Position numbers and translations under genes: made by a program. Shown piece by piece: positions 23,784-31,624 of a stretch of 64,000 nucleotides of DNA. The notes under the pieces were generated by a model. That model had not been told where the DNA came from, did not search any database, and saw only the letters and a program-made list of their open reading frames with translations. Source of the DNA: Nonomuraea sediminis (GTDB lineage: Bacteria > Actinomycetota > Actinomycetes > Streptosporangiales > Streptosporangiaceae); the NCBI RefSeq assembly GCF_018531495.1, contig NZ_JAHDTI010000013.1, positions 248,001 through 312,000 on the forward strand. Reading direction: 5' to 3'. Numbering within the stretch: the stretch's first letter is position 1; every line of letters starts with the position of its first letter.

Positions 23784-23982
23784 CCTGCGCTCCGGATCGG
23801 CTTACCGTCGATCAGCGTTGTACAGCTTCACGATGGTTACTGTGCAGCATGGACGTTCAGCTGCCGCCTCACACGAGCACGCGCCGTCCAGGCCCAGCCA
23901 ACCGACGGGTCGGGTGCCAGCAAGCTTGGCGTCAGTAGCCTGCACTCTTATCTGGCGTGCACCGTCACCTCTGCTAACCATC

Positions 23983-24564
23983 ATGAGCCTGGAATGGTCC
24001 AGCCGCTACCACTCCTTCGACGCGGGCTGGAGCCCTGGAGAGGAGATGGGCTCGATGCGCAACGGCTCGGGAGACGAATACTCCGTCGTCTTCTCCGCGG
24101 CGGGTACGTACATCCGTGGCTTCGCCCACGAGTCAGCGATGAGCCCGTACGTCAATGACGGGCCGTGGCCGGGCGTGCTCGACTCCGTCTCCGAGGTCTT
24201 CCATCATTGTGTGGAGGAGCCGGCGTTCTGCGACGAGGACGGCATGCCGGTCGTGACCGCCTGCCTGTGGCGTGAGGTCGGCGATGATCGTTGGCAAGTG
24301 GGTGAGATTGACTACCCGGACGGCGTGAGCGACCCCGATGGGGCGTTGTACCTGTTCGCACGACTCGTCGACCCGTCTCCGGAGGCGTTCCGGCGGTTCG
24401 CGGAGGACTACTACGAGGTACCCGTGGATCTCGATGCGGTGCGGTACGTCTATGCCCTCCGTCCGCTGACGCAGGCGGTGGTCACCACGCTGAACGCTGA
24501 TCTTGCCTTGAGGGACCTCGCCGACGACCTTGCGGCAGCCCGGTATCCGTCCGTTACCAGCTGA
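23983..24564 (+). CDS. Hypothetical protein
   Basis: The 193-residue product begins MSLEWSSRYHSFDAGWSPGE and contains SMRNGSGDEYSVVFSAAGTY, CLWREVGDDRWQVGEIDYPD and RRFAEDYYEVPVDLDAVRYV. The many aromatic and acidic residues and the regular strand/helix alternation suggest a compact cytosolic domain. I do not recognise the family. Widespread small proteins of this look often occur as orphan genes or immunity-type cargo in accessory regions. The ATG at 23983 lacks a strong ribosome-binding site. It is followed after 63 nt by a DUF6461-like gene, and both lie between recombinase relics. Confidence 0.6.
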   Translation: MSLEWSSRYHSFDAGWSPGEEMGSMRNGSGDEYSVVFSAAGTYIRGFAHESAMSPYVNDGPWPGVLDSVSEVFHHCVEEPAFCDEDGMPVVTACLWREVGDDRWQVGEIDYPDGVSDPDGALYLFARLVDPSPEAFRRFAEDYYEVPVDLDAVRYVYALRPLTQAVVTTLNADLALRDLADDLAAARYPSVTS

Positions 24565-24627
24565 CACACCGGAAGGACGTTCTGTTTGTCAGGACAAAGA
24601 AGCGATCTTGCTAACAGGGGTGGGAGC

Positions 24628-25215
24628 ATGTGCGCTGTGTCCTCCAGCGAGCTCGTTCAGCACTATCAGCGCTTACTCGACACGGCTCAGTGGCTCGAGG
24701 TCGGCATGTCGTGGACAGTCATCCAGTCCCTTGGCGAGCCAATGAGCGTGGAAGATGTCGCTGAGCGGCTCGCTGGTCCCGATGCGGACATCCGCATGTT
24801 GGATGTGCGGGAGGGGCCGCTCGACGACCCAGCGGTTCACATCGCAGATTGCGGTCCGTCGATCATGTTGCTGGACCACATCGGAGAGGTCGTCTCGTGG
24901 GAACCGGGACTGATCGCTCGGCTGAGTCTGGGAGCTCGGCTCTGGAATGTCGGGTGGCACGTCAACGGGGGCAACCGCCTGGTCTATGCCGTTGGGGGTC
25001 GCGTTCTCACTGAAGTGCCTTCCCTGGACCGTGATTCGGTATATGGAGCCGACCCGCATGCGCTGGACCATGTTCTCCATCTTCTCCCGGACCCATACAC
25101 CCCACTCTCCAAGGCGACCGCTATGGCGATCATCGAAATGGAGAGCGGGGCGTATCTGGACCTGGAATGGCTGGAGGCTGAGCAGACGGCGGTCATTCTT
25201 GGAAGTGACAATTGA
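24628..25215 (+). CDS. DUF6461-like protein
   Basis: The 195-residue product from the ATG at 24628 (GGGTGGGAGC just upstream) shows the pattern of the DUF6461 group: a helix, an aromatic-aliphatic segment (MSWTVIQSLGEPMSVEDVAE RL), then beta strands GPSIMLLDHIGEVVSWEPGL and NVGWHVNGGNRLVYAVGGRV, ending in a helical tail. Such proteins are common orphan genes in actinomycetes, with no known activity. Its 3' end abuts a chimeric integrase relic on the other strand. The 15 nt GCGATCTTGCTAACA at 24602-24616 recur upstream of the DUF402 gene at 46166. Confidence 0.55.
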   Translation: MCAVSSSELVQHYQRLLDTAQWLEVGMSWTVIQSLGEPMSVEDVAERLAGPDADIRMLDVREGPLDDPAVHIADCGPSIMLLDHIGEVVSWEPGLIARLSLGARLWNVGWHVNGGNRLVYAVGGRVLTEVPSLDRDSVYGADPHALDHVLHLLPDPYTPLSKATAMAIIEMESGAYLDLEWLEAEQTAVILGSDN

Positions 25216-25395
25216 GGCGGGCTGGCTGCTTACAGCTCTCGCAAAGGCGTCGCCCGCAGTGGCCGCCTGTTCCGTGATGACGTGGGCGTAGACGCGTAGC
25301 GTGATGGCGGGGTTGGCGTGGCCCAAGCGGGCGACCACGTTGGGGTAGACGTTCATCGTCACCGAGATCCGCGAGTGTCGGAGAATCTGCCACCA
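25216..25395 (-). pseudogene. Chimeric tyrosine-recombinase 3' relic
   Basis: The minus strand reads ILRHSRISVTMNVY, the end of one integrase type and nearly identical to the relic at 19627, then passes directly into a different integrase tail: ARLGHANPAITLRVYAHVI, followed by TEQAATAGDAFARAV. Each half carries its own His/Tyr C-terminal motif, so two integrase genes have been spliced by recombination or deletion. A stop just upstream of ILRHSR shows it is not expressed. Confidence 0.75.
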
Positions 25396-25509
25396 TCACA
25401 CCTTTGACCAGGAGAGCGGGCCCCTGGCCCAACGTCCGCTGCTGACTCGTAATGAGGTGCTCTGCGCGTAGATGCCGCTCCGGGCAGGGGAATCTACGTC
25501 GTAGTGTTC

Positions 25510-26538
25510 CTATCGCGTCGGGGTGAGGGTCGAGGCGATGAGCCAGACGCTGGCGGCCGCGATCGCACCTGCGACGACGATGTCCTTTGCCCGTCCGGGA
25601 ACCACGCCTTTCAACTGTCCGCGGATCATGCTCCGCGCCATGGGGACGGTCCCGGCCCAGGAGATCCGCACCCGAAGGCTCCAAGCGGCCGACGCGACGA
25701 GGGCTGCCGCGACAAGCAACGGCCACCGCACCGAATCGGAGAACAGTATCTGGAAGTCGTCGCTGTACTGAGCGGCGTACGTCGCGACGTCGAGCAGCGG
25801 GAAGAGGAGTAGGGCCACCGCGGTCGCGGTGCCGGCCAAGCGTCCCCATCGGAGGGAACTGATTGCTCTCGCGGTCGCCGCCAATGCGACGAGAACGACC
25901 GGCAAGCCGATCACGTCGGCCTCACCGGACCACCGCGCGAGACCGTCCCACGGCGACTCTGGAGTGTCCACGTAGATGACACCAACCACGTACATGTCGT
26001 ATGTGATCATGCAGCGGTGGAAGATCGCCGCCCACGCCGCTGCGCCTACGGCGCCCGCCCACAGGATGATCCCGTACGGTCTCCGCGGCAGGGGTGACCG
26101 GGCCGCCAGGAGCAGCGCCATCGCGGCCACCGGATAACAGACGATCAAGAGCCAGGGCAGCACGACCGCACGTTCCTGCCCAGTGCATGGATCGGGACCC
26201 AGGAGAAACGCGGTGACCAGCCCGAACGCGAGTACGGTGCCGACCGCGGCGACGGCGGTGAGCACGGCCCGGCGTGATCCGCGCAGGACAAGGCCGACCA
26301 CGACAACCGGTAGCAGGAGCACGCCCCAGAACAGCAGCTCTCCCGGCACGCTCTCCAGCGCGTATGGACCTTCCACCGAATAGGGATCGAAGCCCGTCGC
26401 GGAACAGAACCAGCCGACGCTCTGCCTGCCGACCCCGAAGGTCGTCAGGATCACCGGTCCCGACGCGGCCAGCACCGCACCAAACCGCTGCACCGCCGCC
26501 ACCGGGGATAACGCTTCTGCCGCGGGTTCCTGCATCAC
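25510..26538 (-). CDS. Multi-pass membrane protein of unknown function
   Basis: The 342-residue protein has about eight predicted membrane segments separated by short loops, among them LLFWGVLLLPVVVVGLVL, VLPWLLIVCYPVAAMALLL and AVALLLFPLLDVATYAA. No transporter or enzyme motif is visible. GTG at 26538 has GGGAGAGG upstream. It stands alone, with a recombinase relic on its 3' side and non-coding debris on its 5' side, which suggests island cargo. I do not recognise the family. Confidence 0.65.
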   Translation of the reverse strand: MMQEPAAEALSPVAAVQRFGAVLAASGPVILTTFGVGRQSVGWFCSATGFDPYSVEGPYALESVPGELLFWGVLLLPVVVVGLVLRGSRRAVLTAVAAVGTVLAFGLVTAFLLGPDPCTGQERAVVLPWLLIVCYPVAAMALLLAARSPLPRRPYGIILWAGAVGAAAWAAIFHRCMITYDMYVVGVIYVDTPESPWDGLARWSGEADVIGLPVVLVALAATARAISSLRWGRLAGTATAVALLLFPLLDVATYAAQYSDDFQILFSDSVRWPLLVAAALVASAAWSLRVRISWAGTVPMARSMIRGQLKGVVPGRAKDIVVAGAIAAASVWLIASTLTPTR

Positions 26539-27352
26539 GGCGCCCTCTCCCGGAAATGATCAATCCGAGTCAGGGTAGCCGATGACCGCCGACTCAGCGG
26601 GCCGCTATCCAGGTCACCCAAATCGCTGTTGACGACATCGCTGACGACAACGTTGGCTTCTGCCAGCGCACGGCAGCAGCCGGCTACTTCTCTCTGACCT
26701 TGTGTTGGACAAGACGATCAGGGTGAAGGTCGACAGTTCGACCCTGCCCCTGACCACAGCATCTGAACAGCCCAAACGCCCCGAGTCGATCACGGGCCGG
26801 GGCGTCTTTCGTGGCCCCTGACGGCAACGTCTTCTAACTGGCTCGGGGCCAGCCACGTCACGGGACCGCGCCGCAGCTCCATCGCCGGACGGGTCGCGAC
26901 TGCCCGAAACCAAGAGAACATGGCTCCGGCGCGGATCGTCGCCTCCGCACGGCCAGCGAGGTTGCGTACCCGGCGCTCGCCACGCGCGACCGCGAACACC
27001 TCCCCTGCGTGCGGCTACTCGTAGTACTCGTGCGGATGCAGCCGCTCCGCGTACGGCACGGCATCCCTGAGCTTGTCCTGGCTCGCACCGACGACCTCGT
27101 TCAGCGTTGACAGCAGGATCCGCCGCTCCCCCCGCCAAGCATGGGAACGGGATTTGATCAACGCTGACCTGGTGATCGTGACTGCGTCGTGGCGTGTGCC
27201 CAGCTAGACGTGCCGGGGTGGTGTGGCGAGGAGTGATCTATTGAAGGTTGGGCCCGGTTCCGGATACTTGACGGGGCGGGCCTCGGCGTCGCCATCCACA
27301 AACCTGACTTCGCCGTGGGCTACTGCGGCGGATTATCGCGAAGGACGATGCC
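26539..27352. other. Gene-poor stretch with terminator and unassigned relics
   Basis: No intact gene is supported. A terminator lies at 26776. On the minus strand, RILLSTLNEVVGASQDKLRD followed by PYAERLHPHEYYE ends in a stop at 27015 but has no start, and EVFAVARGERRVRNLAGRAE continues in another frame. Both look like pieces of old genes I cannot name. From about 27,150 the DNA holds the promoter region of the following regulator. Confidence 0.5.
26776..26809. terminator. Probable intrinsic terminator
   Basis: ACGCCCCG (26776-26783) pairs with CGGGGCGT (26798-26805), followed by CTTT. The left arm and flank (GAACAGC..AAACGCCCCGAG) recur at about 19,950 without the right arm, which again points to shared mobile-element debris. 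Confidence 0.5.
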
Positions 27353-30300
27353 GTGGCTCACGAGCGCGCCCTCCGGATCGAGGTCCTCGGTCCGTTGCGG
27401 GTCTGGCAGGACGGTGTCGAGCTGGATACCGGCCCGCGGCAACAGGCCTTCCTGTTGGCGCTGCTGCTGGCCCACGCCGGCCGGCCCGTCAGCACGAACC
27501 AGTTGATCGACCTCATCTGGGAAGACGACGTGCCGGCCAGCGCGCTCAACATCGTCCAGAAATACGTGGGTGCGCTCCGCCGGCTCCTCGAACCGTCGCT
27601 GTCGGCGCGGGAGAGCGGGTCCTATCTGCAGCGCCGGGGGAACAGCTACCTGTTCGTGGCCGAGTCCGAGACCCTCGATCTCGTCCTGTTCCGCCGCCGG
27701 GTGAGGGCGGCCGGGGCTGCCGGGGCCGAGGGGCGGCAGACGGCTGCGCTCGCCTGCTACGTCGACGCCCTCGGGCTGTGGCGTGGATCCACGGCCGAGG
27801 GTTGGAATCACGGGGCTACCGCCATGTCGACGTTCGTCGCGCTCGACCACGAGTTCTTCGACGCCTGCACCGCGGCGGCCGAGCTCGCGATCTCGCTGGG
27901 CCAGCCGGAGCGCATACTCCAGCCCCTGCGCCTCGCCGCGTCGTTGGCCCCCCTGCACGAGCCGGTCCAGGCCGCCCTCGTCACGGTCCTGGCGGCTGCC
28001 GGACACCAGGCCGAGGCGTTGTCCGCCTACCTGCATGTCCGCGCGCGGCTGGTTGAGGAACTCGGCGTCGACCCCGGTCAGGCGCTACGGGCCGCCCACC
28101 AGCGGGTGCTGGGTTCCAGCGTCCCGCCCCCGCAGGCCGCCGCCGATCCGATTGACGCCGGGCAGCCACCGCCGGCGGCCGCCCGGCTTGTCGGCCGGGT
28201 CGAGGAGCTCGCTGTGGTGTGGCAGGCGGTGGAGTCCGCTCTGGCAGGCCACACCGGGCTCGTCCTGGTGGAGGGCGAGCCGGGAGTCGGCAAGACACGG
28301 CTGGTCGAAGAAGTGACCGATGCGGCCCACGGGCGAGGCGCACACGTCGTGTGGGGCAACTGCCTGGAGGACGCCGGCGCACCGTCGATGTGGCCGTGGG
28401 TGCGGGCCATCGGCACGGTCCTGGACGCCCTGACGCCGGCGTCGCGCAAGAAGTGGCTGACCAGCGAGCTCGGCTACCTCGTCGAGTCGGGCGACCGGGC
28501 ACCGGCCGAGCCGGAGCAAGCCGACGCCGGAGGCCAATTCCGCCTGTTCGAACGGGTCGTCGCGCTGCTCCGCGAGGTCTCCGCCGCGCGGCCGGTCGTG
28601 CTCGTTATCGACGATCTCCAGTGGGCCGACGTCGCTTCCCTGCAGCTGTTCGGTCACTTGGCCGTCCGCCTGCCGAGCGGCGTCGCGATCATCGGCACGC
28701 TCCGCGACCGCGCCCCCACGCCGGGGACGGAGTTGTCCCGGCTGCTCGCGGTGACCAGCCGGGTGTCCGGTCATCGCCGCATACGCCTCGGCCCGCTGGA
28801 ACCGGCCGGGGTCGCCGAACTCGTCCGCCGCGAGGCCGGCCGCGACCTCGGGGACGGCGTCGTGCGCAGCATCCACGCGCGCACGGCCGGCAACCCGTTC
28901 TTCGTCCGAGAGCTGTCCCGGCTGCTCGCCGCGGGGGGCTACATCAGCGGGGACGCGGCCGTGCCGTCGACCGTGCGGGACGTCGTGCGCGACCGCGTCT
29001 CGCACCTCGACGACGAGGCGCACGACCTGCTCCAAGCCGCGGCCCTCATCGGACGCGACGTCGACCTCGGCCTGCTCGCCCGCGTTGCCGGGCTCGACAC
29101 CCAGACCTGTCTCGACCGGCTGGAGCCTGTCGACCACCTCGGCCTGCTCGGGCCGACTCCCGGGAACCCGTTCTCGCTGCGTTTCGCACACGACCTGGTC
29201 CGCGAGTCGGTCGCTACGGCCACGTCGCCGCACCGGATGATCCGGCTGCATCTCCGCGTGGCGGACGCGCTGGAAGCCACCGAAAGCAGCGTCGAGTCCG
29301 TCGCCGAGCGCGTCGCCCACCATCTCTGGGCCGCCGGCCCCCTCGCGGACCCGTCCCGGACCGCGAGCGCACTCATCGGTGCCGGTCGCCGGGCGGTCGC
29401 CAAATCCGCTCTCGAAGCGGCCGAACAGCATCTCCGGTCGGCGACGCAGGTGGCCCGCTCGGCGGGTCTCGCCGAGCTCGAACTGTCCGCGCTGTCACAG
29501 CTCACCGCTGTCATCGGCATGGGGCCCGGATACGTCGGCTCCGCGACCGACCTCCTCGAACGCGCCGAGCATCTGGCCCGCGAACTCGGCCGCGAGGAGG
29601 AGGCCGTCAACTTCCTGCTGTCCCGCCAGGCGGCCTACTGCCAGGGAATGCAGCTCGACCGCGCCAAACGGTTGGCGCGGCAGTTCCTCGAACAGACCGA
29701 GGCGTCGGCCGATCCCGTCCTACGCGCCTACGGCCTGCACGCGTGGGCTATCTACCAGTGGGCCATCGGCGAGATCGGCAGCGCGGTCGAATACCAGAGG
29801 CGGTCGGACCGCACGCTGCTCGAAGACATCGCCGGTTACAGCGAGTTTCCGCTGCGACGCGATCTCCACCTGATCGCGGCCGGGATGCACGCGGAGATCT
29901 CCGCACTGCACGGAGACCTTGACGCGGCCAGGCCGGTGCTCGACACGTTGGAGGCCGCCGGTTCCGACCCGTACGCGATCACACTGTGGGCGGCGTTCGC
30001 CTCGGTGATCGCGGCGCTCTCCGACGACCCCGCCTGGGCACTGCGCGTCACCGAACGAGGCATCGCCGAGGACCCCGGATTCTCCTTCGCCTTCTTCGGC
30101 GCGCACCTGCGCATAATCCGGTGCTGGGCGCGCGCCGTGACGGGCCTCGACCCGGCCGGAGCCGCGGCCGAGGCCGAAACGCTGCTGACGGCGATGCTGC
30201 TCGACCCGCCGCTCACCGGCCTCGCCACCTGGTACGGCCTTATCAGCGAGATGTGGCTCGCCGCCGGTAGGCCGGACGCCGCCGCCGTTGCCCTCGACCA

Positions 30301-30514
30301 CGCCGACCGGGTCGTCGAAACCTACGGCGAGCGGTACGCCGAGGGGTTGCTGTTCCTGCTGCGGGCCCGGTTGCTGATGGCCGAAGGCGCCCGCGTCGAG
30401 GTGGCCCGGGCAGCCGCCGAGCGGGCACGTGTGCTGTCCGCCGAGCGGGGAGCTCACCTCTTCACCCGCCGGGCTGAGCAACTGGTGCGAGAGCTTGGCG
30501 GACCTGTTCCGTGA
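27353..30514 (+). CDS. BTAD/AAA/TPR transcriptional regulator (AfsR-SARP type), copy 1
   Basis: The 1053-residue protein has an N-terminal OmpR-type winged helix (LRIEVLGPLRVWQDGVELD, PRQQAFLLALLLAHAGRPVS) and a bacterial transcriptional activator domain (about residues 110-250). An AAA_16/STAND ATPase follows with Walker A EGEPGVGKTRLVEE (about residue 307) and Walker B VLVIDDLQWAD (about residue 415), then a long helical TPR-like C-terminal half. Such regulators bind direct repeats near promoters of neighbouring, often secondary-metabolite, genes, with the ATPase part acting as a signal switch. GTG at 27353 has AAGGA 7 nt upstream. A close paralog lies at 31625 and a more distant one at 41070. 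Its target is unknown. Confidence 0.88.
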   Translation: MAHERALRIEVLGPLRVWQDGVELDTGPRQQAFLLALLLAHAGRPVSTNQLIDLIWEDDVPASALNIVQKYVGALRRLLEPSLSARESGSYLQRRGNSYLFVAESETLDLVLFRRRVRAAGAAGAEGRQTAALACYVDALGLWRGSTAEGWNHGATAMSTFVALDHEFFDACTAAAELAISLGQPERILQPLRLAASLAPLHEPVQAALVTVLAAAGHQAEALSAYLHVRARLVEELGVDPGQALRAAHQRVLGSSVPPPQAAADPIDAGQPPPAAARLVGRVEELAVVWQAVESALAGHTGLVLVEGEPGVGKTRLVEEVTDAAHGRGAHVVWGNCLEDAGAPSMWPWVRAIGTVLDALTPASRKKWLTSELGYLVESGDRAPAEPEQADAGGQFRLFERVVALLREVSAARPVVLVIDDLQWADVASLQLFGHLAVRLPSGVAIIGTLRDRAPTPGTELSRLLAVTSRVSGHRRIRLGPLEPAGVAELVRREAGRDLGDGVVRSIHARTAGNPFFVRELSRLLAAGGYISGDAAVPSTVRDVVRDRVSHLDDEAHDLLQAAALIGRDVDLGLLARVAGLDTQTCLDRLEPVDHLGLLGPTPGNPFSLRFAHDLVRESVATATSPHRMIRLHLRVADALEATESSVESVAERVAHHLWAAGPLADPSRTASALIGAGRRAVAKSALEAAEQHLRSATQVARSAGLAELELSALSQLTAVIGMGPGYVGSATDLLERAEHLARELGREEEAVNFLLSRQAAYCQGMQLDRAKRLARQFLEQTEASADPVLRAYGLHAWAIYQWAIGEIGSAVEYQRRSDRTLLEDIAGYSEFPLRRDLHLIAAGMHAEISALHGDLDAARPVLDTLEAAGSDPYAITLWAAFASVIAALSDDPAWALRVTERGIAEDPGFSFAFFGAHLRIIRCWARAVTGLDPAGAAAEAETLLTAMLLDPPLTGLATWYGLISEMWLAAGRPDAAAVALDHADRVVETYGERYAEGLLFLLRARLLMAEGARVEVARAAAERARVLSAERGAHLFTRRAEQLVRELGGPVP

Positions 30515-30528
30515 CCTGACGCCTTGCG

Positions 30529-30640
30529 TCACGCATCGAGATCGGCGCAGGCCGCGTACGGGCGGCGGCAGCAGTAGACGACGTTGGCCCACTCGGCCCG
30601 ACTGATGACGACCTCGTCGAAGCGCAGGGCAAAGCGGGGC
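30529..30640 (-). pseudogene. 3' relic of a PmtA-like methyltransferase gene
   Basis: The minus strand reads LRFDEVVISRAEWANVVYCC-RRP before a stop at 30529. The intact gene at 36044 ends SRFDEVVVSRTVWANLPPAL-VYYCRRP, so this is a truncated, slightly shortened copy of the same 3' end. Only about 30 codons survive. Confidence 0.65.
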
Positions 30641-30678
30641 ACCAGGCGAAACTGATACCCCGCCGACCACTTCGACGA

Positions 30679-30780
30679 TCAGTCGAGAACTCCGCCAAGC
30701 TTCCCAAGAGCCTCATCGAGGGAGGCGTGGGCGTAGATGGTCATGGTCACCTCGATGTCGAGGACGACCTGGGGCGGAAC
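30679..30780 (-). pseudogene. C-terminal relic of another tyrosine recombinase
   Basis: The minus strand reads DIEVTMTIYAHASLDEALGK followed by LGGVLD and a stop at 30679. TMTIYAHASLDE is the nucleophile-tyrosine segment of integrases that end near this motif. Nothing upstream of it remains. This is a third integrase type in the window. Confidence 0.65.
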
Positions 30781-30795
30781 TCCGAGGTTGAGCGG

Positions 30796-31302
30796 CTAGG
30801 ACTCGTAGAGGTCCGTCTCACTCAGGACCGGGCTGCCGTGCTCGGTGCGTCCCAGGCGAGCAGCGGAACCGAACATGGGTCCACGAGCGCGCCGGATCCC
30901 GGCGAACCGTCCGAACCCGAGCGGCTTGGGCACGTCGTCGTAGACGGCCTCCATGCCGCCCCTGATCGAGTACGTCTCGTGCCAGAAACCGGTTCCACCC
31001 GAGTCCCGCAGGAAGGCCAGCCACCACTCCCGATGCGGCTCGGACCGGGCAAAGGTGAGCAGCGAGGGCAGGTCCCGCCAGTATTGGCGCATCCCCATGT
31101 TCATCGGGAAGAACGAGTAGTACACGGGCTCGTGCAGCAGCAGCCCGTCCGGCTTGCCCGCGACCGACTCACTGATCTTCCGGCCGAAGCTGAAGAAGGT
31201 CCGGATCCCGTACAGACGATTCACCCGCATGCCGAGGTACAGGACCATGAGGTCGGGATAGGCGGATAGATCGACGGTCTGCCGGTTCACGCGAGTCGGC
31301 AT
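30796..31302 (-). CDS. DUF4188 (monooxygenase-like) protein
   Basis: The 168-residue protein starts MPTRVNRQTVDLSAYPDLMV and contains the family-defining segments LYLGMRVNRLYGIRTFFSFG, LLLHEPVYYSFFPMNMGMRQ and YWRDLPSLLTFARSEPHREW, then FLRDSGGTGFWHETYSIRGG and AVYDDVPKPLGFGRFA. DUF4188 proteins have a dimeric alpha/beta-barrel fold and are often annotated as monooxygenase-like or phenylacetaldoxime-dehydratase-like, but their reaction is unproven. AAGGAG precedes the ATG at 31302. The gene lies between the two paralogous BTAD regulators and is divergent from the second, making it a candidate target. Confidence 0.82.
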   Translation of the reverse strand: MPTRVNRQTVDLSAYPDLMVLYLGMRVNRLYGIRTFFSFGRKISESVAGKPDGLLLHEPVYYSFFPMNMGMRQYWRDLPSLLTFARSEPHREWWLAFLRDSGGTGFWHETYSIRGGMEAVYDDVPKPLGFGRFAGIRRARGPMFGSAARLGRTEHGSPVLSETDLYES

Positions 31303-31624
31303 CCAACGCTCCTTATGGCTCGGGTTACGCATGGGCTGGTGTGGGAGGCAGTGCGCGGACGGGTCGTCGCTTTCATGGAGGTCACGGTCACCGTGGAAGC
31401 GCCTCATCGCCCGCCCAGACTCAACATACGAATGCGAACTTGACTACTACTGAACGAATCTCGGGTGTGGCGGGAGACGTGCTCGATCACGCCTTTCCGG
31501 CGTTCCGCTCGTTCACTCGACTCGGCTCGAGGTGGCGTGTCCGCCGAACCTTCTACGACCAATCCTGGACCAGTAGACTCGGTGCACTGCGGTCCAAAAC
31601 GGGTCGCAAGCGGACAAATCTGTA
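31303..31624. other. Divergent intergenic region between DUF4188 and BTAD regulator 2
   Basis: This 322-nt gap must contain both promoters. I see TTGACTACTACTGAACG around 31,441-31,456 but cannot match a complete -35/-10 pair with confidence, and no gene or relic is recognisable. Confidence 0.4.

Noticed and set aside
26614..27138. 174-codon minus-strand frame
   Set aside because: It crosses a terminator and changes character halfway; pieces in other frames look more gene-like. Treated as debris.
28085..29431. 448-codon minus-strand frame inside BTAD regulator 1
   Set aside because: Shadow of a well-supported gene with Walker motifs on the plus strand.
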